The notes: generated from the sequence alone by a model not told the origin. DNA of 52,667 nucleotides from an uncultured Flavobacteriales bacterium (GCA_946478775.1 CAMLDR010000007.1:1-52667); one strand, 5' to 3'. Shown: positions 28,914-37,930, numbered from the stretch's first letter. Program-made: numbers and translations.

Positions 28914-29960
28914 TCACTCGCGGATCCTCCTCACAAACGCACTGATCTCTTTGTAATCGGTATACCAAATCGGTTTGATGCGCATTTGATCAAAGACGCG
29001 GTAGGTAGTGATCTCGTCCATGCGAAAGACTTCGGTGAGGATGGTTTGGCAGTTTTCGTAGACGATACTGTCTCCTTTTACGGCTGCGAGTCGCATTTTA
29101 TTCAGGATCGCATCGGCTTTTCGTTTGATCTCTTTGGAATCCTTCTTGGTAAATTTGGGCATAGAGTTCTTTTTCAGGAAGATGTAATTGTTGGTATGCA
29201 GCGGAATATTTGCGATGAGGTCGATGAGCCTGCGCAGGTTGCGGTCTGAGAATGAGAGTCCGATCATAAGCCCGGTTCCCTGGGTGAGACGGCTGGTTTG
29301 GATGAGGTTTGCCCAATGGTTGTTGCTGTTGGCAATGGAATTGTAATCGTCTTCCGAAAGAATGATGTTCCCGATGGTCTGCGGATCAGGGGAGTTGTTG
29401 CCAAAAGGAAGGAAACCGTGAGGATGGTAGATCGGTACCGAACCAATTTCCGGAAAGGTCTTTGTTTCGTATATAGAAGTGTAAGAAATGTTTTTACTGC
29501 TAAAGGATTGTTCCAGCAGATCATCAAAGTTGTAGGTAATGATGGAGTTTAAGGTGCGGTCCGGCTGACCTGCCAGCGCGGTGATTTCCGTCAGTGTTTC
29601 ATTTTCTGATGCACTTTCAAAGGGATTACGAATATTTGCTCCGTCTAGTTGGTTGTAGAGGCATTCGTACAATATTCTTCCGAATTCTCCTTCGTGAAGA
29701 CCACTTTTCAGCTTTCGGATGATGATGTCGAGTGATTCACCTGTTTTATTCAGGTACCATTCTCCGATTGCGTACAGGTAATTGGGATAAGGGCGGATGG
29801 AATGCCAGTGTTCAATGTTCATGTATCGGAAATACATACTGACCACCAATTGTTTCCAGTTCGGGAGTCCGCTGGGTGCAGAAACCCCGGCGCCCAGGTA
29901 GAGGTTTAAATCGCCGTTCCGATAGGCGTTCTGTAAATCTTTGAGTGCATCTTCAGGCAT
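28914..29960 (-). CDS. Stand-alone SIR2-domain protein, probable defence effector
   Basis: The 348-aa protein has a SIR2_2-type NAD-binding domain: GAGVS at residues 23-27 (LYLGAGVSAPSGLPNWKQL), NFDD in IITYNFDDLLEQSF, and the conserved HPHG after VPIY. A GLSFSDRNLRRLI motif near residue 245 is typical of this family. Family members deplete NAD or bind adenine nucleotides in abortive infection. It lies outside the AT-rich island, between the TPR regulator and a STAS-like gene, with no partner gene visible. It could act alone, as many SIR2 proteins do. Confidence 0.8.
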   Translation of the reverse strand: MPEDALKDLQNAYRNGDLNLYLGAGVSAPSGLPNWKQLVVSMYFRYMNIEHWHSIRPYPNYLYAIGEWYLNKTGESLDIIIRKLKSGLHEGEFGRILYECLYNQLDGANIRNPFESASENETLTEITALAGQPDRTLNSIITYNFDDLLEQSFSSKNISYTSIYETKTFPEIGSVPIYHPHGFLPFGNNSPDPQTIGNIILSEDDYNSIANSNNHWANLIQTSRLTQGTGLMIGLSFSDRNLRRLIDLIANIPLHTNNYIFLKKNSMPKFTKKDSKEIKRKADAILNKMRLAAVKGDSIVYENCQTILTEVFRMDEITTYRVFDQMRIKPIWYTDYKEISAFVRRIRE

Positions 29961-30146
29961 AAAGAGTGGATTTTAGTAAACAGTGTTTTTCTGTTGAGGA
30001 TCAGTGAATGAATACCTTTCAGACGGTTCAATAATACTAAAAAATCTGCTTACTTTTTATTCTAAGTTCTGAAGATCAATGAATCACTTTAAAATCGGGT
30101 ATTCCCAAAGCCAATGCGATCACTATCGATGAAATCTTCCTGCCAA

Positions 30147-30524
30147 TCAATCCAGGTCAATTTTCTCAGAAACCCAATCCACTGCCTGGTCCATTGCTGC
30201 ATGATCAAAAGCTCTGAAGGTTCCCGGCATCAGTGCACTGAATACTTTCGTGAAATTGTGAATGCCTTCGCTGTCTGTGATAATCGCCGCACGGTTCCAT
30301 TTGGTCAGATTTTGAATTCCCAAAACGGCATCTTTGAACCACGCCCCGAAAGTGAAATTTTTCACAGAGGTATCCAATACCAGCAGGTAGTTTAAAACAC
30401 CGGTTGCGGCTACTGATTTTTGAACCTCCGGAATGACCACGTTATCAAAATCTGCTTGCGTTACTTCGCCTGTTGCCCTGAAACCGACCATGTTTGACGG
30501 CAAATCTGTTATTCTCGTTATCAT
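30147..30524 (-). CDS. SpoIIAA/STAS-like (SEC14-type) protein
   Basis: The 125-aa cytoplasmic protein has the pattern ITDLPSNMVGFRATGEVTQADFDNVVIPEV near the N-terminus, then LLVLDTSVKNFTFGAWFKDAVLGIQNL and RAAIITDSEGI. This resembles the SpoIIAA-like/DUF3478 STAS family, often found beside stress genes. It is probably a small ligand or protein binder. It stands alone; no operon partner is evident. Confidence 0.75.
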   Translation of the reverse strand: MITRITDLPSNMVGFRATGEVTQADFDNVVIPEVQKSVAATGVLNYLLVLDTSVKNFTFGAWFKDAVLGIQNLTKWNRAAIITDSEGIHNFTKVFSALMPGTFRAFDHAAMDQAVDWVSEKIDLD

Positions 30525-30637
30525 ACTTTTTTAGTTTAGTATCAAGTTAGGGATTTAAAACAGATGGGCCTTTACAGGAATTTGGTAAAGGCCGGATATT
30601 TAGGATTTATTGGGAATGGATGGCATATTGTATAAAC

Positions 30638-30667
30638 GAAAAAGCGCTGCAGGAGCAACGCTTTTTT
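30638..30667 (-). terminator. Bidirectional terminator at the end of the LRR gene
   Basis: AAAAAGCG and CGCTTTTTTT flank a 12-nt spacer. A T-run on each strand lets it serve the minus-strand LRR gene (stop at 30740). Confidence 0.65.
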
Positions 30668-30739
30668 TGAGAAAAGTGGTAAGAAAATGGTGCCTTTCAA
30701 GATGCTGGCGGTTTACCAATCGCCTATTGTTTTCCGTTC

Positions 30740-31993
30740 TTATTCTGTTTTCTGCAATTTTTGAATAAATCTTACGGAAGTCAAACCCACACAATCAAAA
30801 AAGTAAACTCCGGCAGATAAGGATCCGGTATTTAGTACATTATTCCCTGCTAAAAACTCACCTCTGGCAATGGTAGTACCATCTACCGAGATCAGTTGAT
30901 AGCTCGTTTTTTCATTCGCATGGATGTTTACGAAACTTGTAGCCGGATTTGGATAAAATTCAATCAGTGGTTTTTCTAAGCTGCTTATACCAAGCACACA
31001 ATTTTCATCGAAAGTGGTACCTGCATCAAAGGCAAAATCAGTTCCGATCCAGTTGGCCGAAGCATATGCAGCATCGTCAACCTTTATGCAGGTCAAGGGG
31101 TTGTTCGCGACCCAGATCAATTGCAGGTTTGGATTGTTTCCATTTGCAAGATTCAATGAAGTCAGTTGACTTGAAAAACAATATACCACTTCCAGTAATG
31201 GATTATGAGAGAAGTCAAGACTTGTTAATTGGGTGAACGGACAATCAAATCGTTTCAAAGCCGGACAGTTGGATAAATCAAGTTGTGTATAATATCCGTT
31301 AACTCCGCGGAATTCAATCAGATTCGGGCAATCCTCCAGGCTGATCGTTGCTAGTTGGCTTCCATTAATCATAATGTATTCCAATGCATTGTTTGGGGGT
31401 AAATCCAACTGATTCAAAGGATTTGAGCTGCAATCTAATCTTTTCAGCAAAGTCTGACCAGTTAAGTTAAGTGTCTGGATGGAATTGCTTGTACAGTACA
31501 ATTCAATTAAATCCGGATTTTGACTGACATCCAGTGCATTCAAACCATTGCTTTCGCAATACAGATATTCCAGGTGCGGATTATCACTAACATCCAGACT
31601 TTGAATGGGATTTAATGAGCAGCGGAGATTGCGCAGGTTGGTATTCGCTGAAACATCCAGTGAAGCAATGTGATTCATGGCGCAAATCAAGCTCTTCAAA
31701 GCGGTGTTTTGCGATACATCCAATCCTTCCAATTGATTGTTTACACAAGACAAAAACACGATGTTTTCAAATGCTTCAATGCCGGTTAAATCATAGATTT
31801 GGAGTCCCGGACACATGATACTGTCCGAAAAGTTCAAAGCTTCCGATACCTGGATCTCATTATCGGAATTCGTATTGATTCCTGGATGGTTTAATAAGTA
31901 ACTTTTGAAATTCGCATCGGGAATAGTAACGATTTGTGCCTGTGCAATGGAAAGGAATCCGCAAGCGAAGACGATAGACAGCACTTTTTTCAT
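30740..31993 (-). CDS. Secreted leucine-rich repeat protein with T9SS type A sorting domain
   Basis: The 417-aa protein has a signal peptide (MKKVLSIVFACGFLSIAQAQ). Twelve or so 20-21-residue leucine-rich repeats of the LDVSxNxxLxxLxCxxN type follow (residues about 60-315), then a Cys-bounded link and a T9SS type A tail (LIEFYPNPATSFVNIHANE ... GVYFFDCVG). It is likely a surface-bound adhesin or binding protein. The length and repeat type match internalin-like proteins of Flavobacteriia. Confidence 0.88.
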   Translation of the reverse strand: MKKVLSIVFACGFLSIAQAQIVTIPDANFKSYLLNHPGINTNSDNEIQVSEALNFSDSIMCPGLQIYDLTGIEAFENIVFLSCVNNQLEGLDVSQNTALKSLICAMNHIASLDVSANTNLRNLRCSLNPIQSLDVSDNPHLEYLYCESNGLNALDVSQNPDLIELYCTSNSIQTLNLTGQTLLKRLDCSSNPLNQLDLPPNNALEYIMINGSQLATISLEDCPNLIEFRGVNGYYTQLDLSNCPALKRFDCPFTQLTSLDFSHNPLLEVVYCFSSQLTSLNLANGNNPNLQLIWVANNPLTCIKVDDAAYASANWIGTDFAFDAGTTFDENCVLGISSLEKPLIEFYPNPATSFVNIHANEKTSYQLISVDGTTIARGEFLAGNNVLNTGSLSAGVYFFDCVGLTSVRFIQKLQKTE

Positions 31994-32284
31994 GGTGATT
32001 GTTTTTAGGGATTAATACTCAATTGGTTTAAAGAACGAGATTAGTTCCAGCTTCGTTGGATCCTCTATCTAATCCGGACTAACTAATGATTCACCAGTCA
32101 GATCGACTGATTGTAATGGCTCAGACAGCTCCTGGTCCGGTTTTTAGACTTTGCAGAGTCCAAACCAATAAGCAGATTTTTACCCAACTCATGTTGTTGA
32201 ATGAATCGATGTGATCAATAGTCACAATCTATCCCAAAAAGACGCGGATCACCATTCGGTTTACCTACCTTTAAGAAAAACAAC

Positions 32285-32662
32285 ATGTCAGGAAAACACA
32301 AAAAACAATTTGGGGTGTGGATGGATGCTCATCACGCAACAATAGCAGGTCTTAAAGACGAAGATACTAACGAGTTTGTAATCCTTGGAAGGGTCGACAA
32401 TCCGGGTGCTGATCGGAACACAAATGAGAATGCGGAAAACAACCAGGAACAGGCCCTCACACATAAGTTTTTCAAAGAAATTGCTGCTAAAATGGTCAAT
32501 ATTGATGAAATTCATGTTACAGGAACCGGCCAGGCCCAGGAACAATTCATTCACTTTCTTTCCGACACACCGCAGTATAAGCATGCAGTGGCTACCGAAA
32601 GCACTTTGGTTAGAATGAGCGACGAAGCTTTCTTATTGATGGTAACGGATCATTTCCGTTAA
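32285..32662 (+). CDS. Small eRF1/translation-factor-like protein
   Basis: The 125-aa cytoplasmic protein has FGVWMDAHHATIAGL at residues 9-23, then a loop, KFFKEIAAKMVNIDEIHVTGTGQAQEQFIHFLSD and a final strand AVATESTLVRMSDEAFLLMVTDHF. The order resembles the eRF1 domain-3/host-attachment ribosomal-factor fold found in bacterial 'translational machinery protein' entries. No GGQ motif is present, so it is not a peptide-release factor itself. It is a single gene; its role is unknown. Confidence 0.6.
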   Translation: MSGKHKKQFGVWMDAHHATIAGLKDEDTNEFVILGRVDNPGADRNTNENAENNQEQALTHKFFKEIAAKMVNIDEIHVTGTGQAQEQFIHFLSDTPQYKHAVATESTLVRMSDEAFLLMVTDHFR

Positions 32663-32754
32663 ATCGCGGCTTCAATATAAGATTCAATCCCCGGTCCCGA
32701 ATATACGGGGTTGGGGATTTTTATTGCCGGAAGTCACGAAACACCAGTACTGAC

Positions 32755-32916
32755 CTAAGACTCACTATTGTCTTCCTTTCGCAATTTATTGGCCAATTGA
32801 TTTAGTTCGCGAAGCTTTTGTTTGGTTAACTCTTTCGCAACTTGCTTCTTGTTTTTCTTTTGGCCCATTAATTTGGAATGGAGCTTTTTGTTATCCGTAT
32901 TTTTCTGTTTCGACAC
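32755..32916 (-). CDS. Short basic protein, 53 aa
   Basis: A short frame starts at GTG (32914-32916) and reads MSKQKNTDNKKLHSKLMGQK..., with 16 Lys and a C-terminal amphipathic coil (KELTKQKLRELNQLANKLRKED). An exact TAnnTTTG element (TAACTTTG, minus strand) lies only about 5 nt upstream, so the mRNA would be nearly leaderless; an in-frame ATG 16 codons in is the alternative start. Lys-rich small proteins of this kind are common beside Bacteroidota regulators. Function unknown; it may be a nucleic-acid binder. Confidence 0.55.
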   Translation of the reverse strand: MSKQKNTDNKKLHSKLMGQKKNKKQVAKELTKQKLRELNQLANKLRKEDNSES

Positions 32917-32992
32917 CCTGCAAAGTTAAAACACATTCGGGAATAGATGATCCTTTCCAATCGCATTATTTTTTATAAAGCTGTTCTTTGTG

Positions 32993-33028
32993 AAAAACAA
33001 AAAACACCCGCCTATAAGACGAGTGTTT
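32993..33028 (-). terminator. Terminator of the PKD protein gene
   Basis: On the minus strand AACACTCGTC pairs with GCGGGTGTT around TTATAG and is followed by a T-rich run. It is 24 nt past the stop codon at 33052. Confidence 0.85.
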
Positions 33029-33051
33029 TCATGCAATGAGTTAATCGTATT

Positions 33052-35004
33052 TTACTGAACGATCAATTTTCCTGTGCCAAGTTTCACTCCATTTTGCGTG
33101 ATTCGGTAGAAATAAAGATCCGGCGTAAGATTGTTCTTCTGAATTACTGTTTCCTGATTAAAATCACCTTGTTGTAAAGCAACTGTTTTACCTGTAACAT
33201 CCATCATTTCAACGGTGTACTGACCTTTCAATGAGGTGGATTGCACCAGAATAGTGGTATGGTCAGAGAATGGATTCGGGTAAACTTCGATGGAAGAAAC
33301 CCCTGCCAGTTCATTGATTCCGGTTACGGTAATTGTGATGGTATTACACATTACCGCACTATCACCACATTCATTCATGACTTTTAAACATACGGGGTAT
33401 GATCCGCTTGTGGGGAATACGTGTGCAGGCGATTCGTCAGTGGAAGTAGTTCCATCACCGAAATCCCACAAATAATCACTCATTCCCTCAGAGGTATTTG
33501 TGAAATCATAATTCAGGTCTGTTCCATTATGTGTGTATCCGGCTAGTAATGTTTCCGGACAAACCGTGATTGTGGAACAAACCGTGTCTGCCGAACAAGC
33601 GCTTGATGCGACCAGGCAAACGGAGTAGTTTCCGTTAACAGTATAAACATGTGTCGGATTGATATCGGTACTTGTATTGCCATCACCGAAATTCCATGAA
33701 GCAGTTGCCGCATCAACAGAGCTATTGGTAAATGCAACATCAGCACCTGAAACAGCACTGGAGAAACCGGCGATAACCGGATAACAAATCTCTACTGTTG
33801 AACACATCGTATCTGCTATGCCACATGAGTTGATTACGATTAAACAAACGTTGTAAGTACCGCTTGCAGCATATGTATGAGTAGGGGATTGGGTGTTATC
33901 GGTATTCCCGTCACCAAAATCCCACGCCCATGAAATCGCCAAACCAGATAAACCGGTGAAATCAACTACGTTGAATGAGGAATTGTTTGATTGAAAGTCG
34001 GCCGAAGCAGGAATGCAGACAACAACGGATTGACAGACCGTATCTGTTAAACCGCAGCTATTTGTTATAATCAGACAAGCAGTATAAGTGCCACTTGCAG
34101 CATACACATGGTTCGGAGATTGGGTGTTGTCGCTATTTCCGTCACCAAAATCCCACGCCCATGAAACCGGATTGTTTAGTGAGTTATCCGTAAAGGAAAC
34201 CGTTCCTGCCGCATCCAGTGCGTTGAAAGATGCCACCGGCGTATTCATACACACATTCACTGTAGTGCATAATGTATCTGTTCCGCAGCTATTCGTGATG
34301 TAAGTACAAACGTTGTACGTTCCATCAGCAGTATACGTGTGTGTTACCACATCAAGATCAACCGAATCCAATGGTGTTCCATCACCATAATCCCAGGCAG
34401 ATACAAAAGAGGTGTCTGCACCGTTGGTGAAATCGAATGTTCCCGGAACAGTTTCATTGGAAGTCAGGTTGTAGGTAACCAATGTATCGTAGTATAAATT
34501 CACACGACCGATGCTTCCTCCCGCTTCCGTCCACAATTGCTGAGGAACGGTAGTTGTAAGTGGAAACTGCATTCCCAAACGGTTTAGGGTAACCGTATTT
34601 CCTTCTATCGTAGTGGTGTTTCCCGCACCACTATATGATACAGTGGTAGCACGACATCCTAGTACACCGATAATGTCTCCGGCTTCCACCTGGATGTTCA
34701 TCGGGAAAATACCGGTTGCCGATCCATTTTGAACAAGGAAAAGGGTTGTAAAATCCTCAGTAGTGGCTGAATACAATGGCGGAGCGGCATTATTGAATCG
34801 CACAATTGCAATGCTTTGGTCTCCCGAACTGGCATCTGTGGGTACATCTGCTCCGGTAATGGTGAAACAGGTAGGTGCTGTAAAATAGTAACCGCGTATA
34901 TTTCCGGCAAAAGTGCTGGTTTGAGCAGGCATGGGTGCCAGAATCTGAGTTTGTGACCATACACTGCCCGTAATGAGCAGCAGGATAAGTAGTAATAGTT
35001 TCAT
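33052..35004 (-). CDS. PKD-repeat protein with T9SS type A sorting domain
   Basis: The 650-aa secreted protein has a signal peptide (residues 1-17). The N-terminal jelly-roll-like segment (residues 20-170) is followed by five PKD domains (WDYGDGTPLDSVD, WAWDFGDGNSDNTQSP, WAWDFGDGNTDNTQSP, WNFGDGNTSTDINP, WDFGDGTTSTDESP), each with paired Cys near the end. The T9SS type A tail is SSIEVYPNPFSDH ... DLYFYRITQNGVKLGTGKLIVQ. PKD domains space or bind polysaccharide and protein. It has its own terminator at 32993 and is probably a surface adhesin or polymer-binding protein. Confidence 0.88.
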   Translation of the reverse strand: MKLLLLILLLITGSVWSQTQILAPMPAQTSTFAGNIRGYYFTAPTCFTITGADVPTDASSGDQSIAIVRFNNAAPPLYSATTEDFTTLFLVQNGSATGIFPMNIQVEAGDIIGVLGCRATTVSYSGAGNTTTIEGNTVTLNRLGMQFPLTTTVPQQLWTEAGGSIGRVNLYYDTLVTYNLTSNETVPGTFDFTNGADTSFVSAWDYGDGTPLDSVDLDVVTHTYTADGTYNVCTYITNSCGTDTLCTTVNVCMNTPVASFNALDAAGTVSFTDNSLNNPVSWAWDFGDGNSDNTQSPNHVYAASGTYTACLIITNSCGLTDTVCQSVVVCIPASADFQSNNSSFNVVDFTGLSGLAISWAWDFGDGNTDNTQSPTHTYAASGTYNVCLIVINSCGIADTMCSTVEICYPVIAGFSSAVSGADVAFTNSSVDAATASWNFGDGNTSTDINPTHVYTVNGNYSVCLVASSACSADTVCSTITVCPETLLAGYTHNGTDLNYDFTNTSEGMSDYLWDFGDGTTSTDESPAHVFPTSGSYPVCLKVMNECGDSAVMCNTITITVTGINELAGVSSIEVYPNPFSDHTTILVQSTSLKGQYTVEMMDVTGKTVALQQGDFNQETVIQKNNLTPDLYFYRITQNGVKLGTGKLIVQ

Positions 35005-35338
35005 AAAGATTAATTTTTGGCAAAAGTACTATAATAAAGCACCTGCACATCTAAATCGGAAGAGTGTTTCAAAAAAGTGCATTCCGGATTGACTTGTCCC
35101 GGGAAATTTGAATTATGCGATCTCCATCGGTCTTTCCCGGAAAAGTCTGGACCGGCTCTTCAGAGGGAGAAAGTTTGATCTCAGCTTAGAATCATAATTC
35201 TGCGACTTTTATACTTCTTTTGCGGAGAAGAGTGAAGGAAATGGCTTATACATTTTCAAAAGCTTAATTTGCTTTGATTGTAGTAATATAGTTTGACCCA
35301 ATGAGTCTTCTGAGGCATTTTGTTGATCTTTAATTAAC
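35005..35338. other. 334-bp gene-free transition between chromosomal and AT-rich DNA
   Basis: No gene is visible. It holds the promoter of the PKD gene near 35005-35050 and an inverted pair CCGGGAAA (35099-35106) / TTTCCCGG (35133-35140). Beyond about 35200 the base composition falls to that of the island. This is the likeliest left edge of the acquired region, but no direct repeat of the right attachment site was seen. Confidence 0.4.
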
Positions 35339-35596
35339 TCATTTATTACTTTTAAACATCTCACTTATTAAATATCCAATCAATAGAACTGCTCCAACAG
35401 CCAACGCAGCATTAACAATTTCTTCTGTATTTGCTTTATTTCCATTTGTTAAATATTCATCATACTGCTTTTGAGTAATATTTCCATTAATATAAAGCAT
35501 TTTCATATACTCATCTTTCTCCTGCTTGGTAGCATGTCCAGCCTTTAATTTATCTCCAAGATATGATAACCGTCCAAAGTCTATGTGATTGCTCAT
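35339..35596 (-). CDS. Small C-terminally anchored membrane protein
   Basis: I do not recognise this family. The 85-aa protein is charged at residues 1-55 (KLKAGHATKQEKDEYMKMLY, a SHOCT-like short helix with the order G-x-I-T-x-x-x-Y), with a hydrophobic tail TM (AALAVGAVLLIGYLISEMF). Its ATG overlaps the stop of the upstream gene (ATGA, 35593-35596), so the two are translationally coupled. It may be part of a small membrane complex with that gene. Confidence 0.65.
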   Translation of the reverse strand: MSNHIDFGRLSYLGDKLKAGHATKQEKDEYMKMLYINGNITQKQYDEYLTNGNKANTEEIVNAALAVGAVLLIGYLISEMFKSNK

Positions 35597-35841
35597 TTTT
35601 TTAATTGTTTTTGATTATCAATGTTTTCAAATGCAGCTTTCAAAATTGGAAATAAGTCCTTTAATTGATCAATTGTCTGTTGTTGCAAGTTATCTCGATG
35701 CTCCAAATCTTTCATTTGTAATTTCAATTCATTTACATGGTCTTTAAAGCTATTTACAGTTTTAAAGTGCCAGTAAATAAACCCACCAATCACAGAAATA
35801 AGGGTTAGAAGTCCTAAAATTATTTGTAGTGTTAAGTTCAT
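35593..35841 (-). CDS. Small N-terminally anchored coiled-coil protein
   Basis: I do not recognise this family. The 82-aa protein has one membrane helix at the N-terminus (residues 4-26, LQIILGLLTLISVIGGFIYW) followed by a coiled coil (FKDHVNELKLQMKDLEHRDNLQQQTIDQLKDLF). It overlaps the 85-aa gene by 4 nt. The layout (N-anchored coil plus C-anchored partner) is seen in small holin/spanin-like or effector pairs, but no call is made. Confidence 0.6.
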   Translation of the reverse strand: MNLTLQIILGLLTLISVIGGFIYWHFKTVNSFKDHVNELKLQMKDLEHRDNLQQQTIDQLKDLFPILKAAFENIDNQKQLKK

Positions 35842-35965
35842 TTAATTTGTCAAATTTCAGTTTCTTGGGAGAATTCTCCAGCAAATAGTTCATCGTTACG
35901 TTAATACTTCAATACTACCAAAAAAAACTGAAATACAATTGTCTTTCAATAAGTTGAACTAAATC

Positions 35966-37063
35966 TTACAGTAAGGACTCATATTTATTAAACGAATCCG
36001 TAAAATTTTTGGCTTTTTCCAGGCTGCTGAAGCAATAAGTTTCGTCCAATCCTGTTGAAGATTTTAACCTGATTTCCCCATATTGGACAATTGGAATTTC
36101 ATAATTTCCAGCGAAACGTCGATCGGGACTTCCGTCCTTATTTACCTTCGCCCAGGTTTTCCCAAGAATTAGAGAATCTGACGGGATGCTATCCTCTTCT
36201 AGAAATCTTTGAATGTCACATGTTAGTTTGATGTCATTGATGTCTATAACGCTGAATTGTTTGTTGCTCGTTGTTGAAATAACAAAAGCAGGATAAATAT
36301 AAAGATCACCACCATTCTTGTTTTCCAAATGAAAGGCCGGATAGGATGATTGAATCATATCAATACTATCGAATTTAAATCTTGCAGGTACCCTCTTAAC
36401 TAATACAGATGCTGAACTTCTTGTAGCGTAAGTGTCTTGTTCAAATGTTGCTGTTATATCCCAGATTTTCTCAACGGTTAATAGTGATTGATAACTGGCA
36501 ACAAGTGATTCATAGGTTTCTCGAAAATTTTCATCAAAGTGAATGTCAATGTTCACAAACGCGTTTTGAAATTGTTGTTCAAGATCAATCAGGTAATCAT
36601 TTTTTTGATCTACTTTTTTCTTGAAAGACTTAAAAATAAATCCGATCAAAAATATTCGTGCCGCCAAGTGATTGTTTTTGGCACGAATCAAATCTTTTTT
36701 GGTTTGTTGAATTTCATTTGAAATTTCAACTCTATCCGTATATGCTTCAAGCAAAGTATCCTTTAGTTCTTTTAAATTCGTACTTGTAAGTTGATCAATA
36801 TTGTTCTCTTCAAAAATAACTGGCTCTTCCGTGTTTTCAAATTCAACTAAGTTGCTGGACTCATTATTTGAAGACGGTTGATTTCCATTCCCAATTTTGG
36901 TTCTAAAACGAATACCAGTTCCAGGAATGCTTGAGTTAAAATAAGTTCCTCGTTTGCTAAAATTAATACTGGCTCCTTTTACTCCTATAGTTGAACTGAC
37001 TCCGGATTTGGAAACATTTAAGGAAAATCCTGGAAACACTTTAATTCTTTTGCTGAATCTCAT
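35966..37063 (-). CDS. DUF4236 domain protein
   Basis: The 365-aa protein starts with the DUF4236 motif: MRFSKRIKVFPGFSLNVSKSGVSSTIGVKGASINFSKRGTY, then IPGTGIRFRTKI. A coiled coil spans residues 105-150 (TDRVEISNEIQQTKKDLIRAKN), containing a hydrophobic stretch (LAARIFLIGFIFKSF), and a beta-rich C-terminus follows. DUF4236 proteins are widespread in accessory regions and their function is unknown. It lies 124 nt upstream of the two small membrane genes, on the same strand. Confidence 0.75.
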   Translation of the reverse strand: MRFSKRIKVFPGFSLNVSKSGVSSTIGVKGASINFSKRGTYFNSSIPGTGIRFRTKIGNGNQPSSNNESSNLVEFENTEEPVIFEENNIDQLTSTNLKELKDTLLEAYTDRVEISNEIQQTKKDLIRAKNNHLAARIFLIGFIFKSFKKKVDQKNDYLIDLEQQFQNAFVNIDIHFDENFRETYESLVASYQSLLTVEKIWDITATFEQDTYATRSSASVLVKRVPARFKFDSIDMIQSSYPAFHLENKNGGDLYIYPAFVISTTSNKQFSVIDINDIKLTCDIQRFLEEDSIPSDSLILGKTWAKVNKDGSPDRRFAGNYEIPIVQYGEIRLKSSTGLDETYCFSSLEKAKNFTDSFNKYESLL

Positions 37064-37292
37064 AATGTATCGTTTTTTTAACTAAGACCTATCGAACAAT
37101 ATTTGCTGATTATTCGTGCGTCATTTTTCAATTTGCTACCAAACATCCTGATAATAAACTTAACCGAGTTAAAAATCTTTCCCAAATGGCGGTTTTGTTT
37201 TCCGAAACAACCTGTAATCCTTTTTTACACAAAAAATGGAGTCTATGCAAACCGGAATCGAACCAGTTTAAATTTTAGGAAACTGAATAAAA

Positions 37293-37529
37293 TCAAAGAA
37301 ACCGCTTATTCGAAAACGCCTTCCCCGAACCGGATTTCAGATACTTCTCAAAATGAAATGCTTTGTACTTATCTGTAAAAGCTATGTAGGTGATTAATTC
37401 TAAAGGAAGCCTTGTAGAAGTATAATGAATTTCGCCTTTATTGTGTCGTTTTAATCTCTCTTCGATATTTTGAGTGCACCCAGTGTAAGTTGTTCCATCG
37501 GAGCATTTGAGTAGGTAGACGTATTGCAT
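37293..37529 (-). CDS. GIY-YIG domain protein (YhbQ/UPF0213-like)
   Basis: The 78-aa protein is essentially one GIY-YIG domain: YVYLLKCSDGTTYTGCTQNIEERLKRHNKG (the GIY..YIG loop with Y-T-G and the conserved Arg of ERLKRH), then KAFHFEKYLKSGSG with the catalytic-type Glu. It is likely a small stand-alone nuclease or DNA-repair-like protein of unknown target. Such genes occur in many copies in Bacteroidota genomes beside dispersed repeats; here three ~110-bp tandem repeats lie 83 nt upstream of its start. Confidence 0.8.
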   Translation of the reverse strand: MQYVYLLKCSDGTTYTGCTQNIEERLKRHNKGEIHYTSTRLPLELITYIAFTDKYKAFHFEKYLKSGSGKAFSNKRFL

Positions 37530-37602
37530 TTGTGATAGTGATTTTGTTATTCTCTATTTAAGATAGTGAAAATTATGAGTTCAAAATCAAAATTTGAAGG
37601 GA

Positions 37603-37635
37603 AAAAGCGTAGTGGACTGAGTCCACTACGCTTTT
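37603..37635. repeat. Perfect 15-bp stem-loop at the repeat edge
   Basis: AAAAGCGTAGTGGAC and GTCCACTACGCTTTT flank a 3-nt TGA loop. The stem can form on either strand, and the centre GTGGACTGAGTCCAC recurs in the next two repeat copies. It may act as a terminator or as the end of a mobile repeat. Confidence 0.75.
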
Positions 37636-37930
37636 GCGGAAGCACAGAAGCAGTTGAGAATTGTTTGGCGAAGGGAGTATAATCCTTCATCGCTCTTGCC
37701 AAGCTACAATTAGGGGTAAGAATGGTGGACTGAGTCCACCGAAGCCCATAGAGGATTTGTAATCGTGATGAGAGTTATAAACAACAAAGCCCTACTTCGC
37801 TCTTTCGAGCTATGCTTTATGGGTAGAGTGGTGGACTGAGTCCGCCGAAGCCCAAAGAGAAATTGTAATCGTGATGAGAGTTATAAACAACAAAGCCCTA
37901 CTTCGCTCTTGCGAGCTATGTAGGGCGAAG
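37612..37930. repeat. Three tandem ~110-bp repeats beside GIY-YIG gene
   Basis: Copies begin near 37612 (diverged), 37724 and 37830, spaced 112 and 106 bp. Each opens with GGTGGACTGAGTCCRCC or its variant and ends with CTTCGCTCTTGCGAGCTA. Copies 2 and 3 share the near-identical centre TAATCGTGATGAGAGTTATA and AACAACAAAGCCCTACTTCG. The region 37530-38007 holds no gene besides these. It ends with a tRNA-like text (GTGGAGAAGGCGGTACGTAAGTCGAACC type) that may be a decayed tRNA 3' end. Confidence 0.8.

Noticed and set aside
29098..29552. Several frames opposite the SIR2 gene
   Set aside because: They are shadows of the SIR2 gene; none has a recognisable motif.
37240..37290. AATCGAACCAG text resembling a tRNA T-arm
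   Set aside because: No paired stems and no CCA or acceptor strand; not a tRNA.
37103..37378. 91-aa plus-strand frame opposite the GIY-YIG gene
   Set aside because: Antisense shadow of the GIY-YIG gene and its AT-rich downstream DNA.
37612..37930. CRISPR array
   Set aside because: Only three diverged units of about 110 bp without short constant repeats and unique spacers; no cas genes.
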